Of a stretch of DNA of 64,000 bases, positions 1-8,959 are shown piece by piece. The position numbers and the translations under genes are program-made. How positions within the stretch are numbered: the stretch's first letter is position 1; each line of letters starts with the position of its first letter. The notes under the pieces were generated by a model. It ran no database searches. It saw only the letters and a list, made by a program, of their open reading frames with translations, and was not told the origin of the DNA. The DNA comes from Acetivibrio thermocellus ATCC 27405 (GTDB taxonomy: Bacteria > Bacillota > Clostridia > Acetivibrionales > Acetivibrionaceae): NCBI RefSeq assembly GCF_000015865.1, contig NC_009012.1, forward strand, positions 2,101,081-2,165,080. Direction: 5' to 3'.

Positions 1-592
1 ATCGGTTAATCCTACAAATGTCAACAATGTAAATCTGCTGTTTAAGCTAAGACATTATTGTCTTTTGGCTTGAAATAAAAGGTTTTTACCTACTTCATTA
101 TTTATTTCATTTTATTGACAAATGTCCGATTTTTGTAGTATTATTATAGTAAATTTACACTTAATATATTTTTATGTAAATTGTTGTAAGTTTTTGTGAA
201 ATCGACAAATTTAACAGTGAGATTTAGTTTTCTCTGCGGCTGATAAAATGATTTATATTGAAATGACATATTTTATAACTTTAGTTTATCAAAAAATATA
301 GCCGGCCATGGATTAAGCTTTAGCCGGGAAACGTACAGGTCACCGTTAATTTGAGCGTGCTTTTTTCCCCCTTGATTTAGTTTTTTTATTATTTTTTATT
401 TACTGATTTTGTGCCCTTAGAGATTATCATTTTTTAAATTCCGCTTTTCAAAACTTTATTGTCGCTTAACATTCCGGTTGTTTTACAGGTGAATTTTAAC
501 AAAATAATATATGAATTTAAAATATTTGGCATCAACTGGTTGCACCAAACCAGGCGATTCGTAACACAAAAAAAACAGTATTAGCCTATTAT
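1..592. other. Gene-free left edge with hairpin, promoter and GC island
   Basis: No convincing coding frame. A short hairpin (arms 49-54 and 59-64, extendable by 44-47/68-71) may close an upstream gene outside the window. A sigma-A-like promoter lies at 115-144. At 300-366, in otherwise very AT-rich DNA, there is a GC-rich island with CCGGC (302-306) able to pair with GCCGG (323-327), a GGTCACC near-palindrome (338-344), and a T run at 361-366. This could be a short structured transcript. I could not match it to a known riboswitch. Confidence 0.4.
115..144 (+). promoter_or_regulatory. Sigma-A-like promoter without an obvious gene
   Basis: TTGACA at 115-120 and TATTAT at 139-144 with an 18-bp spacer. 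It points right into a region without an ORF, so it would transcribe only the GC-rich island at 300-366 or a decayed gene. Confidence 0.45.
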
Positions 593-976
593 TTATTCTG
601 TTAAAATAACCTCTCTGCAAATTACCGTCAACCAAGGAGTTGAATAATCAGTGGTAAAAATCTCAACTTGCTTTCCCTTGCCTTCTGATAAATAATCAGA
701 TTCTTTTCCTTTAAACAATATAATTGTAAAGTAACTGTCTGTATTGACTAAGTTACTGTCTAATGCAAGTTGATTTGTAATATGAAAATTAGCTTTTATG
801 CAATTTTTAAAGATAAGCTTCAATATTCTTGTGGTATCTCTTCCCTCCTGAACATCCCAGTAATAATCAACCGAAACTATCAAATCTAACTTATTTTCTG
901 ACCACTTAACAGAAGTAATAATACTATCTGTAAAATCATACTTTTCAAGTATTTCATTTAAATTATTTGCCAACAT
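593..976 (-). CDS. Hypothetical protein (about 127 aa)
   Basis: A small acidic soluble protein that I do not recognise. The alternation of an early 'TDS..TSVKW....LDLIVSVDYYWD' stretch with beta-rich segments is faintly like small clostridial immunity-type proteins, but this is only an impression. The frame extends to a GTG at 983-985, but that codon overlaps the AGGTG ribosome-binding site. The ATG at 974-976 sits 6 nt behind AGGTG and is the better start. There is no signal peptide or membrane segment. It lies upstream of nothing recognisable and downstream of a P-loop protein gene on the same strand, with a 71-bp gap. No function assigned. Confidence 0.6.
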   Translation of the reverse strand: MLANNLNEILEKYDFTDSIITSVKWSENKLDLIVSVDYYWDVQEGRDTTRILKLIFKNCIKANFHITNQLALDSNLVNTDSYFTIILFKGKESDYLSEGKGKQVEIFTTDYSTPWLTVICREVILTE

Positions 977-1056
977 CTTATTCACCTACTTTCAAAATAA
1001 AAGTGTGTTAATGAAAGCACGGTGTATCTTCACCTGGTTGTGCATGTATTCTTACT

Positions 1057-1590
1057 TTACTTTTTCTCCTTCACACTACCAAAACGTTGATGCTTAACGT
1101 GCTTAAATATTATTTCTGCGGCTTCTTTGGCAGAAATATTGCTTACATCAATTTTACACGTATCCATTTGAAAGTAATTTTTTAATCTTGATACACTTCT
1201 ATCAATAACATCTTCAGTCCTTATTCCCATTTTTATATCCTTTGCGATTCGTGAGATTAATGCTTGTTCTGTACATACGAGAGAAAACTTATACAATTTA
1301 TAATCATGTCTTTTTAACCTGGACAGCACATTGTCAATAATACTTTGCTCATGCATTACCCAACAAAAAATAATATTTTCATACACTGAGCATGAAAGAA
1401 AATTATTTATGAGATAACTAATATTATCAATTACCATATTTTTTGTCTCATCATTCACAATAAAAGGAGACATGTCCCAACACCAATCACCGTCCAGAAA
1501 AACACAATTTGATAAAAGTTTTTGCAATTCTCTGCTTGTTGCTGTTTTCCCTACGCCCATGGTTCCATTTATAAAAATCAGATTTTTCAT
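1057..1590 (-). CDS. P-loop NTPase, small nucleotide/adenylate kinase-like
   Basis: 177 residues. The N-terminus has a beta strand followed by the Walker A motif GTMGVGKT (residues about 9-16). This is the layout of small AAA/adenylate-kinase-like and chloramphenicol-phosphotransferase-like kinases, which phosphorylate a small substrate in the cytosol. A second acidic strand (VFLDGDW) follows at about residue 31. The start is supported by GGAGAG six nt upstream of the ATG. The tail is basic (KEKK). The substrate cannot be told from the sequence. It stands alone; its upstream frame is a degenerate zinc-ribbon remnant that overlaps its start. Confidence 0.7.
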   Translation of the reverse strand: MKNLIFINGTMGVGKTATSRELQKLLSNCVFLDGDWCWDMSPFIVNDETKNMVIDNISYLINNFLSCSVYENIIFCWVMHEQSIIDNVLSRLKRHDYKLYKFSLVCTEQALISRIAKDIKMGIRTEDVIDRSVSRLKNYFQMDTCKIDVSNISAKEAAEIIFKHVKHQRFGSVKEKK

Positions 1591-1780
1591 TTTCTACTCT
1601 CCAATGTCTAAAACTTAAATCAGCACAGAATTTCCTTTTATTCCTCTCACCGCAATCACATATCCAATCTCCGGTATCGCCCACCTCATCAGATTTTAAA
1701 TTAAAAAGGGCACTGCTCCCAAAATTTATTCCATTTTGAAATAGCCCCTTGCAATTTATATCAACATATATTGATTGCAT
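1487..1780 (-). pseudogene. Possible remnant of a small zinc-ribbon protein
   Basis: A 97-codon frame whose first two-thirds read like a protein ending in a one-sided zinc ribbon: WICDCGERNKRKFCAD at about residues 38-53. In intact versions of this kind of ribbon the second knuckle is FCxxCG; here the second Cys pair is lost and the frame runs on through the start of the P-loop gene. There is no good ribosome-binding site. It could be a frameshifted relic, or a chance frame. Confidence 0.3.
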
Positions 1781-1953
1781 TATACAGTCTCACTTTCTAT
1801 TCTAATTGTTCATAAAATTAATAAGATCTTCAAGATTATTATAAATTATAGAAACCTTCTATTTAAACGTTTTTCACCACTGATGGCTTAATATGTGGTC
1901 GATATAAGTGTAATTACAACGAATACTCAAAAAAGTTAAAAAATAATATAAAA

Positions 1954-2265
1954 TTATTTAGATTTTACTTTTTTAATAATAGTTTTAATGATAGTTGTAA
2001 TAAAAGACACTACGCCAAAAACAATTAAAAACAAATATATCAATATGGGAAAATACCACTGCTGAAATTCCATTCCCTGATCCGGATTACCGTTTGCTTT
2101 TTGAATGTAACAAAACAGAATCATTGATAAAAGAGCAAATCCGGAGGTAATACAACTTAAAAAGATTTTAGCTTTCTCCAAATTCAAAATATATGATGTC
2201 AACAAAACCAAAAAAAGTACTCCGCTTGCCAGACTTATTCCCAAAGCAAATTCAACCATAAACAT
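1954..2265 (-). CDS. Small membrane protein, three predicted TM helices
   Basis: About 103 residues with three hydrophobic stretches (roughly residues 4-26, 32-53 and 70-95) and a Lys-rich C-terminus (KTIIKKVKSK), suggesting a cytoplasmic tail under the positive-inside rule. No family recognised. The longest frame begins at a GTG (2269-2271) that overlaps AAAGGTG; the ATG at 2263-2265 is correctly spaced from it and is preferred. It stands alone between the P-loop protein gene and the rpsI terminator. Confidence 0.6.
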   Translation of the reverse strand: MFMVEFALGISLASGVLFLVLLTSYILNLEKAKIFLSCITSGFALLSMILFCYIQKANGNPDQGMEFQQWYFPILIYLFLIVFGVVSFITTIIKTIIKKVKSK

Positions 2266-2397
2266 TTTCACCTTTATTCATAATCAATATGATTATATAT
2301 TAATTCATACTATTGTACAACTATGACTTTAATAACCACATCTTCCATACATTTTCGATTTAATCCGTCTATTGCGACAAATTTGCTCGTTTGCACA

Positions 2398-2437
2398 CAA
2401 AAAAAACCGCCAAAGGGATTTAAACCTATGACGGCTG
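2398..2437 (-). terminator. Rho-independent terminator of rplM-rpsI
   Basis: On the minus strand a GCCGTC...GGCGG-type hairpin with an imperfect middle is followed by a run of eight T (complement of the A run at 2399-2406). It lies about 60 bp beyond the rpsI stop. A 62-codon frame across it is therefore not taken as a gene. Confidence 0.75.
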
Positions 2438-2499
2438 TATGCTTGTAATAAGTAAACTCTGTAACTTTGAACAAACTTTTTTGTAAATAAACAACCAAA

Positions 2500-2892
2500 T
2501 TACCTCTTGGAGAACTGAGGTGCTCTTCTTGCTTTCTTGAGACCGTATTTCTTTCTTTCCTTCATTCTCGGGTCTCTTGTGAGGAATCCGGCTTTTTTAA
2601 GCGCAGGTCTCAACTCTTCATCAAACTTTAAAAGCGCCCTTGAAATACCATGTCTGATAGCGCCGGCCTGACCTGTATAACCGCCTCCTGCCACTTTGCA
2701 GAGCACGTCAAACTTGCCTAATGTATCAGTCAGCACCAAAGGCTGCTTAACAATGGTTTTTAATGTTTCAAGTCCGAAATAATCGTCAAGTTCTCTCTCA
2801 TTTATGATAATTTTTCCGTCTCCCGGAACAAGTCTAACTCTCGCAACGGATTTCTTTCTTCTTCCTGTACCGTAATATTGTACCTTAGCCAT
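2500..2892 (-). CDS. rpsI: 30S ribosomal protein S9 (uS9)
   Basis: 130 residues, full length for bacterial S9. It begins [19 protein letters not shown] and ends in the conserved basic tail [12 protein letters not shown], whose terminal Lys-Arg reaches the P-site tRNA in known ribosome structures. It is the second gene after rplM with a 22-bp gap and a good ribosome-binding site (GGAGGAG), the standard bacterial L13-S9 operon. A terminator follows. Confidence 0.98.
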   Translation of the reverse strand: MAKVQYYGTGRRKKSVARVRLVPGDGKIIINERELDDYFGLETLKTIVKQPLVLTDTLGKFDVLCKVAGGGYTGQAGAIRHGISRALLKFDEELRPALKKAGFLTRDPRMKERKKYGLKKARRAPQFSKR

Positions 2893-2914
2893 AAGTAATT
2901 ACTCCTCCTCCCCA

Positions 2915-3352
2915 TTACACATTGATCTCTAATTTTTCCGGTTTTTGAGCTTCATGCTTGTGCTCGGTTCCCCTGTACACCTTGAGCTTTCTGAACATCG
3001 CTCTTCCAAGGCTGTTTTTTGGAAGCATTCTCTTTACGGCAATTTCCACTGCCTTTTCAGGTTTTTCGGCAAGGAAATGCTTGTATTTTATCTCTTTCAA
3101 TCCACCCGGATGCAGTGAGTGGTGCCTGTAAAGCTTCTGCTCCAATTTTTTACCGGTAAGTACAACCTTCTCAGCATTTAATACAATTACATAATCTCCT
3201 GTATCAACATGCGGAGTATACTGGGGTTTGTGTTTTCCTCTCAAAATTTTAGCCACTTCACTGGCCAGTCTTCCCAATGGTTTTCCTTCTGCGTCAACCA
3301 CATACCACTTTCTTTGAACTTCATTGGGCTTCGCCATATAAGTCTTGTTCAT
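2915..3352 (-). CDS. rplM: 50S ribosomal protein L13 (uL13)
   Basis: 145 residues, normal length for L13. Characteristic features are [17 protein letters not shown] near the N-terminus, the [15 protein letters not shown] core, and the [18 protein letters not shown] segment. It is an early 23S rRNA-binding protein of the large subunit. GAGGAGG lies 11 nt before the chosen ATG; an in-frame ATG five codons later is an alternative. First gene of the rplM-rpsI operon, with a sigma-A promoter about 100 bp upstream and a short structured leader. Confidence 0.98.
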   Translation of the reverse strand: MNKTYMAKPNEVQRKWYVVDAEGKPLGRLASEVAKILRGKHKPQYTPHVDTGDYVIVLNAEKVVLTGKKLEQKLYRHHSLHPGGLKEIKYKHFLAEKPEKAVEIAVKRMLPKNSLGRAMFRKLKVYRGTEHKHEAQKPEKLEINV

Positions 3353-3442
3353 CGAACCTTCTACCTCCTCAATCGAAAACTAATTTGATTTATAGTAATC
3401 AATTCTTTAGTTCAAATTATAAATGAACCAAGTTTTTAGCAC
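3353..3442 (-). promoter_or_regulatory. rplM leader, candidate L13 autoregulatory RNA
   Basis: The roughly 90-nt transcribed leader contains an 8-bp hairpin (TTGGTTCA pairing with TGAACTAA, one G-U pair; complement of about 3408-3433). Firmicutes rplM operons commonly carry an L13-binding leader. Placement and size fit, but I have not checked this sequence against the consensus. Confidence 0.35.
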
Positions 3443-3448
3443 TTCAAT

Positions 3449-3478
3449 ATTGTAATACAGGTTTAACAAGCGTGTCAA
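3449..3478 (-). promoter_or_regulatory. Sigma-A promoter of rplM-rpsI
   Basis: TTGACA (complement of 3473-3478), 18-bp spacer, TACAAT (complement of 3449-3454). Confidence 0.75.
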
Positions 3479-3611
3479 GTATATTTTATTAAAATTTTAA
3501 TTTATCTTTTATTTCCTCTTATTTTTGTGCCCAAATTACTTCATACTCTTATATAATCCTTCGTCATTTCATTTTTTGTTATCATGGCAGGTATATCCAT
3601 CCCGATTTTAA

Positions 3612-3641
3612 TTGACAAAGAGTCCTGCAAAGAATTATAAT
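3612..3641 (+). promoter_or_regulatory. Sigma-A promoter of the 3.7-kb gene
   Basis: TTGACA at 3612-3617 and a perfect TATAAT at 3636-3641, 18-bp spacer, about 100 bp upstream of the small conserved gene at 3742. Divergent from the rplM promoter. Confidence 0.75.
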
Positions 3642-3741
3642 GATATTGAAGCAATCAATTGCAACTCTTAAGTCTGCTGCTTGTTAAGTTGTTGCCCGTT
3701 AACTTTCTGTGTGTTATCAATACACCTAAGGAGTGAGCATA

Positions 3742-4137
3742 TTGAAGGACATAATGGTAGATGAGTTTCAGTTTACGGTTGGCGAACTTCTGGTAAGAAA
3801 CAAGAGTATTTTGGATCTAATCACCAAGTTTCAGGATTCCAACGGCAGGATTAATCGTGGAATAGTGAAGGCTGTGACTCAGTGCGGGTGTGTTAAAATC
3901 AACGCCGAAAAGCAAAATTATCCTATAGGTGCCGATTTTGATGAAGTCCAGAAACTTATGAAAACCCATATTGAAGGAGAACTCTGCGAAAACTGCAGGG
4001 ACATTATTGAAAAGGATATTGGCAGGAATTTGTTTTATCTGGCTTCAATATGTAATACTCTTGATCTTAATCTTTACGACATCATAATAAAAGAACTTGA
4101 TAGAATCAGAATGCTTGGAAAATATAATTTGAGATAG
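3742..4137 (+). CDS. Conserved clostridial protein of unknown function (131 aa)
   Basis: A soluble helical protein beginning (L->M)KDIMVDEFQF. It carries two Cys clusters, CGC (about residue 50) and CENC (about residue 80), that could bind a metal. I recognise the overall pattern as a conserved single-domain clostridial family but cannot name a tested function. The longest frame starts at a GTG (3733) that lies inside the TAAGGAG ribosome-binding site; the TTG at 3742-3744, eight nt behind it, is the likely start. It has its own promoter and terminator, so it is monocistronic. Confidence 0.75.
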   Translation: MKDIMVDEFQFTVGELLVRNKSILDLITKFQDSNGRINRGIVKAVTQCGCVKINAEKQNYPIGADFDEVQKLMKTHIEGELCENCRDIIEKDIGRNLFYLASICNTLDLNLYDIIIKELDRIRMLGKYNLR

Positions 4138-4144
4138 ATAAAAC

Positions 4145-4182
4145 AAGAGCCATTACTTCTAAAAAGCAGTATTGGCTCTTTT
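4145..4182. terminator. Bidirectional terminator between the 3.7-kb gene and disA
   Basis: Arms AAGAGCC-TTACT (4145-4157) and AGTA-TGGCTCTT (4168-4180), with T-rich tails on both strands. Serves the convergent genes on either side. Confidence 0.8.
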
Positions 4183-4239
4183 CATTTGCTCTGCGAACTT
4201 ATTTATGGACTTAATTTACAGATTTTATTACCGGGTTAC

Positions 4240-5322
4240 TTACAGCTTTCTGGAATCCAAAAAGATTTGCTCCTGAACTCTTCTTAAACCGTCCCAGATA
4301 ATTCTTGCTCTTACTTCTCCTATTCCGGCAACATCATCAAGTTCTTCAATGGAAGCGTTTAAAATACCCTGCAGGTTTGAGAACTTTTTCACCAAATTTC
4401 TTATTATGTTTACGGGAACTCTGGGAATCTTGCTTAAAAGCCGATATCCCCTCGGGCTTATAACCATCTCAAAAGCATCCGCATTTGGACTGTAGCCTAA
4501 AATACTGCATATGTTGACCAGATTCATAAGCTCATCATAAGAAAGTTGCCTCAGCTTTTCCAGAATTTCATCGGAACGAAGATCTGTACGTATGGCATAA
4601 TCTTCAATTATAAAAAGTTCATCGGCATCAACATTTGTCAGAAGCTCATCCAACTGCAAGCTAATAAGCCTTCCTTCACTGCCCAGTTCACTTATGTATC
4701 TTTCAATTTCCGCAGCAACTCTCATTAGCATTTCGGTACGTTGCAAGACAAAAGCCACATCATCCAACGTCACAATATCTTCTATTTCCAATATGTTTAA
4801 GTTGTTTATAGCCTCAACCAAGGCAACCTTGTATTTTTCAAGGGTTTGGAGAGCCTGATTGGCCTCTGCAAGGATAACAGGGGTTTCTCTTAATATATAT
4901 TTTCTTGACCCCATGTAAATGGTGATAATATTTCTCCTCTGAGATATGCTCACCACCACTTCTCCCGTCTGCTTTGCAACCCTGTCAGCCGTTTTGTGTC
5001 TTGTACCGGTCTCCGCCGTAGGTATCGATGTATCGGGAACAAGCAGTGCGTTGGCATACAATATTTTTTTAAGGTCCTTGCTGAGAATTATAGCTCCGTC
5101 CATTTTAGCCAGCTCATAAATATGGGCCGGAGTATAGTCCTTGTTGATGTAAAATCCGCCGTCCACCAGACTTAAAACCTTCTCAGAGTCACCTATTACA
5201 ATAAGGGCACCCGTCCGGGCCAGCAAAATATTATCCAATCCTTCCCGCAGTGAAGTTCCGGGAGCCATCATTCTCAGTACCTCAATTATTTCATCATCTT
5301 TTTTTCTATCCAGGCCAGTCAT
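4240..5322 (-). CDS. disA: DNA integrity scanning protein DisA, diadenylate cyclase
   Basis: 360 residues, full length. DisA makes cyclic di-AMP from two ATP and slows while scanning damaged or branched DNA. The N-terminal DAC domain (about 10-145) shows the active-site DGA (residues 75-77) and GTRHKTADR, the family's RHR-type motif with the third basic residue replaced (RHK). A helical linker follows, and the C-terminus is a helix-hairpin-helix DNA-binding domain ending IEELDDVAGIGEVRARII. GGAGGACCT precedes the ATG. It sits 30 bp behind radA as in Bacillus, where the two are functionally linked at recombination intermediates. Confidence 0.97.
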   Translation of the reverse strand: MTGLDRKKDDEIIEVLRMMAPGTSLREGLDNILLARTGALIVIGDSEKVLSLVDGGFYINKDYTPAHIYELAKMDGAIILSKDLKKILYANALLVPDTSIPTAETGTRHKTADRVAKQTGEVVVSISQRRNIITIYMGSRKYILRETPVILAEANQALQTLEKYKVALVEAINNLNILEIEDIVTLDDVAFVLQRTEMLMRVAAEIERYISELGSEGRLISLQLDELLTNVDADELFIIEDYAIRTDLRSDEILEKLRQLSYDELMNLVNICSILGYSPNADAFEMVISPRGYRLLSKIPRVPVNIIRNLVKKFSNLQGILNASIEELDDVAGIGEVRARIIWDGLRRVQEQIFLDSRKL

Positions 5323-5352
5323 AGGTCCTCCAATAAGTTTTTTATTTAACCG

Positions 5353-6717
5353 CTATAGAATTATATTCAATGCCTCCTGTACATTCTCCACGAACTTTAC
5401 ATTTATATTATTTATATCTTTCATCTGCTTTATAACCTTCATATTTCCAGCAGGAACAACACAATTCTTAAAACCTATTCTCACGGCCTCTCTGATTCTT
5501 TTGTCTATCTGGCTTACAGCCCTAACCTCCCCGGTCAGGCCGACTTCTCCTATTAAAACGGTATCCATATCCACCGGTATGTTTCTAAAGCTCGAAGCTA
5601 TGGCAGTCACCACACCAAGGTCGCATGCAGGTTCATCAATCTTAAGTCCTCCCACTACGTTTACATATGCGTCATAATTGTGAAGCTGCATGCCCACTCT
5701 CTTTTCCAAAACCGCCATAAGCAAAGTAATCCTGTTGTAATCCAGTCCGGTTGCCATTCTCCTGGGCATCCCGAAACTTGTGGGACAGACCAGTGCCTGA
5801 ATTTCTATCAGCATGGGCCTTGTGCCTTCCAAAGTTGCTACCGCCACAGAACCCGGAACGCTTTCCGTTCTTTCCGACAAAAGCATTGATGACGGATTTT
5901 CCACTTCCACAAGCCCCACATCCCGCATCTCGAATATGCCTATTTCGTTTGTGGAGCCAAAGCGGTTCTTTACCGCTCTCAAAATCCTGTAACTTAAATG
6001 TCTTTCGCCCTCAAAGTACAGCACAGTGTCCACCATGTGCTCAAGAACCCTGGGTCCTGCTATAGCTCCCTCTTTGGTTACATGGCCCACAATTATTATC
6101 GCTATGTTCAGCGTTTTTGCAATTCTCATGAGTCCGGAGGTAATTTCCCTTACCTGGCTTACACTTCCCGGAGCTGAGGGAAGTTCATCATTAAACATCG
6201 TTTGTATTGAATCGATTACAATAAGATCCGGCCGTTCGGTTTCGCTCAGAGCCTGTATGACTTTAAAGTTTGTTTCAGACAACATCAGCAGATTGGGATT
6301 CCTTACATTCAATCTATCGGCTCGCAGCTTTATTTGCTTAATAGATTCCTCGCCGGAAACATATAAAATTTTGGCATTTGTCTTTATTTTGTCGCATATC
6401 TGCAGCAAAAGAGTGGATTTGCCTATACCCGGATCTCCACCCACAAGAATAAGGGAACCTTTTACAATTCCACCTCCGAGTACCCGGTCCATTTCCTTTA
6501 TTCCCGTAAGATAACGTTCTTCAGTATCCGCTTCTATGTCATTTATATTAACCGGCTTCACATTGGTGGAAACAGCTCCGCTCCTGCTTTTACTTTTTGG
6601 TTCCTGAATCTCCTCCACAAAGGTGTTCCACTGATTGCAGGAAGGACATTTACCCATCCAGCCAATACTTTCATAGCCGCATTCCTGACACACATAAAAC
6701 GATTTTTGTTTTGGCAT
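5353..6717 (-). CDS. radA: DNA repair protein RadA
   Basis: 454 residues. Domains in order: an N-terminal C4 zinc finger (CxxC at about 10-13 and 24-27, [18 protein letters not shown]), a RecA-like ATPase with Walker [11 protein letters not shown] (about residue 93), the RadA-specific KNRFG motif (about residue 250), and a C-terminal Lon-protease-like domain. RadA is a hexameric helicase-like branch-migration factor in homologous recombination. Its start overlaps the stop of the GH15 gene by one base. It is followed directly by disA. Confidence 0.97.
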   Translation of the reverse strand: MPKQKSFYVCQECGYESIGWMGKCPSCNQWNTFVEEIQEPKSKSRSGAVSTNVKPVNINDIEADTEERYLTGIKEMDRVLGGGIVKGSLILVGGDPGIGKSTLLLQICDKIKTNAKILYVSGEESIKQIKLRADRLNVRNPNLLMLSETNFKVIQALSETERPDLIVIDSIQTMFNDELPSAPGSVSQVREITSGLMRIAKTLNIAIIIVGHVTKEGAIAGPRVLEHMVDTVLYFEGERHLSYRILRAVKNRFGSTNEIGIFEMRDVGLVEVENPSSMLLSERTESVPGSVAVATLEGTRPMLIEIQALVCPTSFGMPRRMATGLDYNRITLLMAVLEKRVGMQLHNYDAYVNVVGGLKIDEPACDLGVVTAIASSFRNIPVDMDTVLIGEVGLTGEVRAVSQIDKRIREAVRIGFKNCVVPAGNMKVIKQMKDINNINVKFVENVQEALNIIL

Positions 6718-8651
6718 TATAAAACCCCCGCCTCTTTAAGTCCTGCAAGCACCAATACATACATGGCGTGGGACCATGTAAGAGGTATTACCCAGCAAGG
6801 CTCGCCGTTGTCCTTGCTCACCTGCTCCGGCAAAAGCCCCAAAGCGGTACAGGATTTGGTCGCCCATCTCAAATAATCCTTTGCTTTTTCATATTCTTTT
6901 ATCTCAATATAATACAGGGCCACCCACAAAGTTGCCAATACCCACGGGTTTCCTCCAATATAGTTGTCATTTTCATATCTTTTTATTCCGCCCACCGGGT
7001 GGGAAGTCAAAGCCCTTTCAATGGCTTCTACTGTTTTTTTCACACGTTCGTCATGCACATCAAAAACACCGAAAGGAATGGAAACTCCAAGAAGGCTTAC
7101 ATCAATGGTCCAGTCTTCCAAAGTAACATCCCTGAAATACCCTTTTTCATTGACTTTTATTACCGTCGTGTAGGGCGAATGTTCACTTCCCCATGGATTG
7201 AGCTTAGTGCGCACACTTCTGATGAATCTTCCGGCCTCATCCCTCCAAAAATTTTTCTCTATGGAGGCTTTCATATCAGAAGCCGCCTTTTCCCATTTTT
7301 CAATTAATTCTTCGGAAGCACCAAGAATTCGTGCCGCTTCAGCACCGGCTTTAATGCCCGCATATACTGCGGCACTGGAATAAGTGTGTTCTCCAACCCT
7401 TTCCTCCCACAAATCATAGCTTGGGGCAGGCAATCCTGTGTCGCTGTCTATAAACCGGGTTAAAAATTCAACACCTTTTTTTATGCTCTCCCACATGCTT
7501 TTAAGAAAATCTATATTCTTTGTGACCTCATAGTGTTTTAACATACCCCATATAAGGGTACCTGTCTCGTCTATCTGAAGTCCCCATGATGGGGCAAGGT
7601 TTCCATCCATGTGATATCTTTGCTGCCACGAGCCGTCATCATCCTGGGTCATAACAGCCCACTGGTAGAATTTGTCCACTGCTTCGGTAAGCCCTGCGGT
7701 ATCCAGTGCGCCGGTAATAAATGCCGCATCCCTTCCCCAGCAGTATGCATAGCGCCCGCACCTTGTAAATCCTTCATCTATTTCCGCTGAAGCCAGCAAT
7801 CCTCCCGTCCGTTCATCGGACATAAGCTTAAACACCAAAATAGACCTTTTATACAAGTTGTCAATATTCTTGTCTCCCGTTACAATCAATCTTGCATTTT
7901 TCAGAAAGTCCAGCCAATACTTGCGAGTTTTCTCATACTCCTCATCGACATTCATTTTTCTGCACCATCTTACCAACTCTTTAACGCCTTTTAAGGTATG
8001 GGAGGCACAGATGAAGAGATTAAAAGTTTTCTTTCCTCCTGGTTCAATCTTCCCAATATTAAAGGACATGGCCCCATCCTTCATCATTCCTATGGAGTCA
8101 TATCCGTAAAGCTCCGTGTACCTTGCACAGTCAAAAGCGTTATTCCCCAATTGAAACTGTACAACTTCACTGTCTGATGAAATTGAAATATAGTAATTAT
8201 GCCTGTAATGAATAAGAGCATCCACATTAAAGTCAAACAGAGTGCTTCTTAGTTCAGGAGTTGTAGAGACTGTTGAAGAATATTGAACAAAACCAAGATC
8301 CACTTCATTTGGCCCAATATTTTCTATTACATATCTTCTTACCATTACATCCCTGTCTTTCAGAACAAAGTCCGTCTGCTCCACTCGAAGTCCTCTGCCG
8401 CCATCCTCACATATTGTTTTTAGAATATTGGTGTCTTCCACATAATACTGAGTGTGGTGCCAGTTGTCTTCATAAAACCAGGAAGTGCTGTTTTTCTGGC
8501 CCGTATAAAAGATTCCCGTCGCCATTTTTTCAAAATGCTGCGGATAGTCAATGTTGGGCCAAAAAAGTCTTGTAAGCTCACCATTTCGTGTCAGACACAC
8601 AAGCATGCCGGAATTTCCGATAATCGCATCATTAAAGTATGTGTTCGCCAT
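6717..8651 (-). CDS. GH15 glucoamylase-like glycoside hydrolase, intracellular
   Basis: About 644 residues. It has an N-terminal beta-sandwich (to about 250) and an (alpha/alpha)6 barrel typical of bacterial GH15. The motif [14 protein letters not shown] and the QIDETG segment, with the likely acid Glu, are present. LPEQV near the C-terminus carries the likely base Glu. Family members release glucose from alpha-glucans or isomaltodextrins. There is no signal peptide, so it probably acts on cytosolic glycogen or imported maltodextrin. The frame extends to a TTG at 8655; the ATG at 8649-8651, behind GGGGG, is preferred. It is translationally coupled to radA, an unusual partner. Confidence 0.88.
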   Translation of the reverse strand: MANTYFNDAIIGNSGMLVCLTRNGELTRLFWPNIDYPQHFEKMATGIFYTGQKNSTSWFYEDNWHHTQYYVEDTNILKTICEDGGRGLRVEQTDFVLKDRDVMVRRYVIENIGPNEVDLGFVQYSSTVSTTPELRSTLFDFNVDALIHYRHNYYISISSDSEVVQFQLGNNAFDCARYTELYGYDSIGMMKDGAMSFNIGKIEPGGKKTFNLFICASHTLKGVKELVRWCRKMNVDEEYEKTRKYWLDFLKNARLIVTGDKNIDNLYKRSILVFKLMSDERTGGLLASAEIDEGFTRCGRYAYCWGRDAAFITGALDTAGLTEAVDKFYQWAVMTQDDDGSWQQRYHMDGNLAPSWGLQIDETGTLIWGMLKHYEVTKNIDFLKSMWESIKKGVEFLTRFIDSDTGLPAPSYDLWEERVGEHTYSSAAVYAGIKAGAEAARILGASEELIEKWEKAASDMKASIEKNFWRDEAGRFIRSVRTKLNPWGSEHSPYTTVIKVNEKGYFRDVTLEDWTIDVSLLGVSIPFGVFDVHDERVKKTVEAIERALTSHPVGGIKRYENDNYIGGNPWVLATLWVALYYIEIKEYEKAKDYLRWATKSCTALGLLPEQVSKDNGEPCWVIPLTWSHAMYVLVLAGLKEAGVL

Positions 8652-8959
8652 GGCCAACCCCCGTAATTATTAGGTCACTTACTCAATTTTGGATATCAAC
8701 AAATATCAAAAGCTTTGTTTCATTTTCTGAAATGGCTAACAACTTGCGCACAGAATTGTGGCAAAATCATCCAGAACAGAAACACACAATAAAGCCGTTG
8801 TAGCATGCAAAATATATATCGTATTGTATATATCTAATTATAACATATTTTATTATTTATTTATCATAAATATTTTTCCTTATTAAGTACAAAATAAATA
8901 AAGATGTTTTGCGCCAGGAAAAACAATCTCTATAATATAAATTTATTTGGAGGAATCAG
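8652..8959. promoter_or_regulatory. Divergent promoter region, GH15-radA-disA versus glycosyltransferase
   Basis: Plus strand: TATAAT at 8931-8936 with TTGCGC at 8909-8914 (16-bp spacer), followed by GGAGGAATCAG before the ATG at 8960. Minus strand: TATAAT (complement of 8837-8842) with only a weak -35. The rest is AT-rich with no ORF. Confidence 0.5.

Noticed and set aside
300-366. Known riboswitch (cobalamin, SAM or cyclic di-AMP) at the left edge
   Set aside because: No conserved core box of these classes could be matched; kept only as an unknown structured island.
2310-2498. 62-codon minus-strand frame after rpsI
   Set aside because: It spans the rpsI terminator hairpin and its T run and has no ribosome-binding site.
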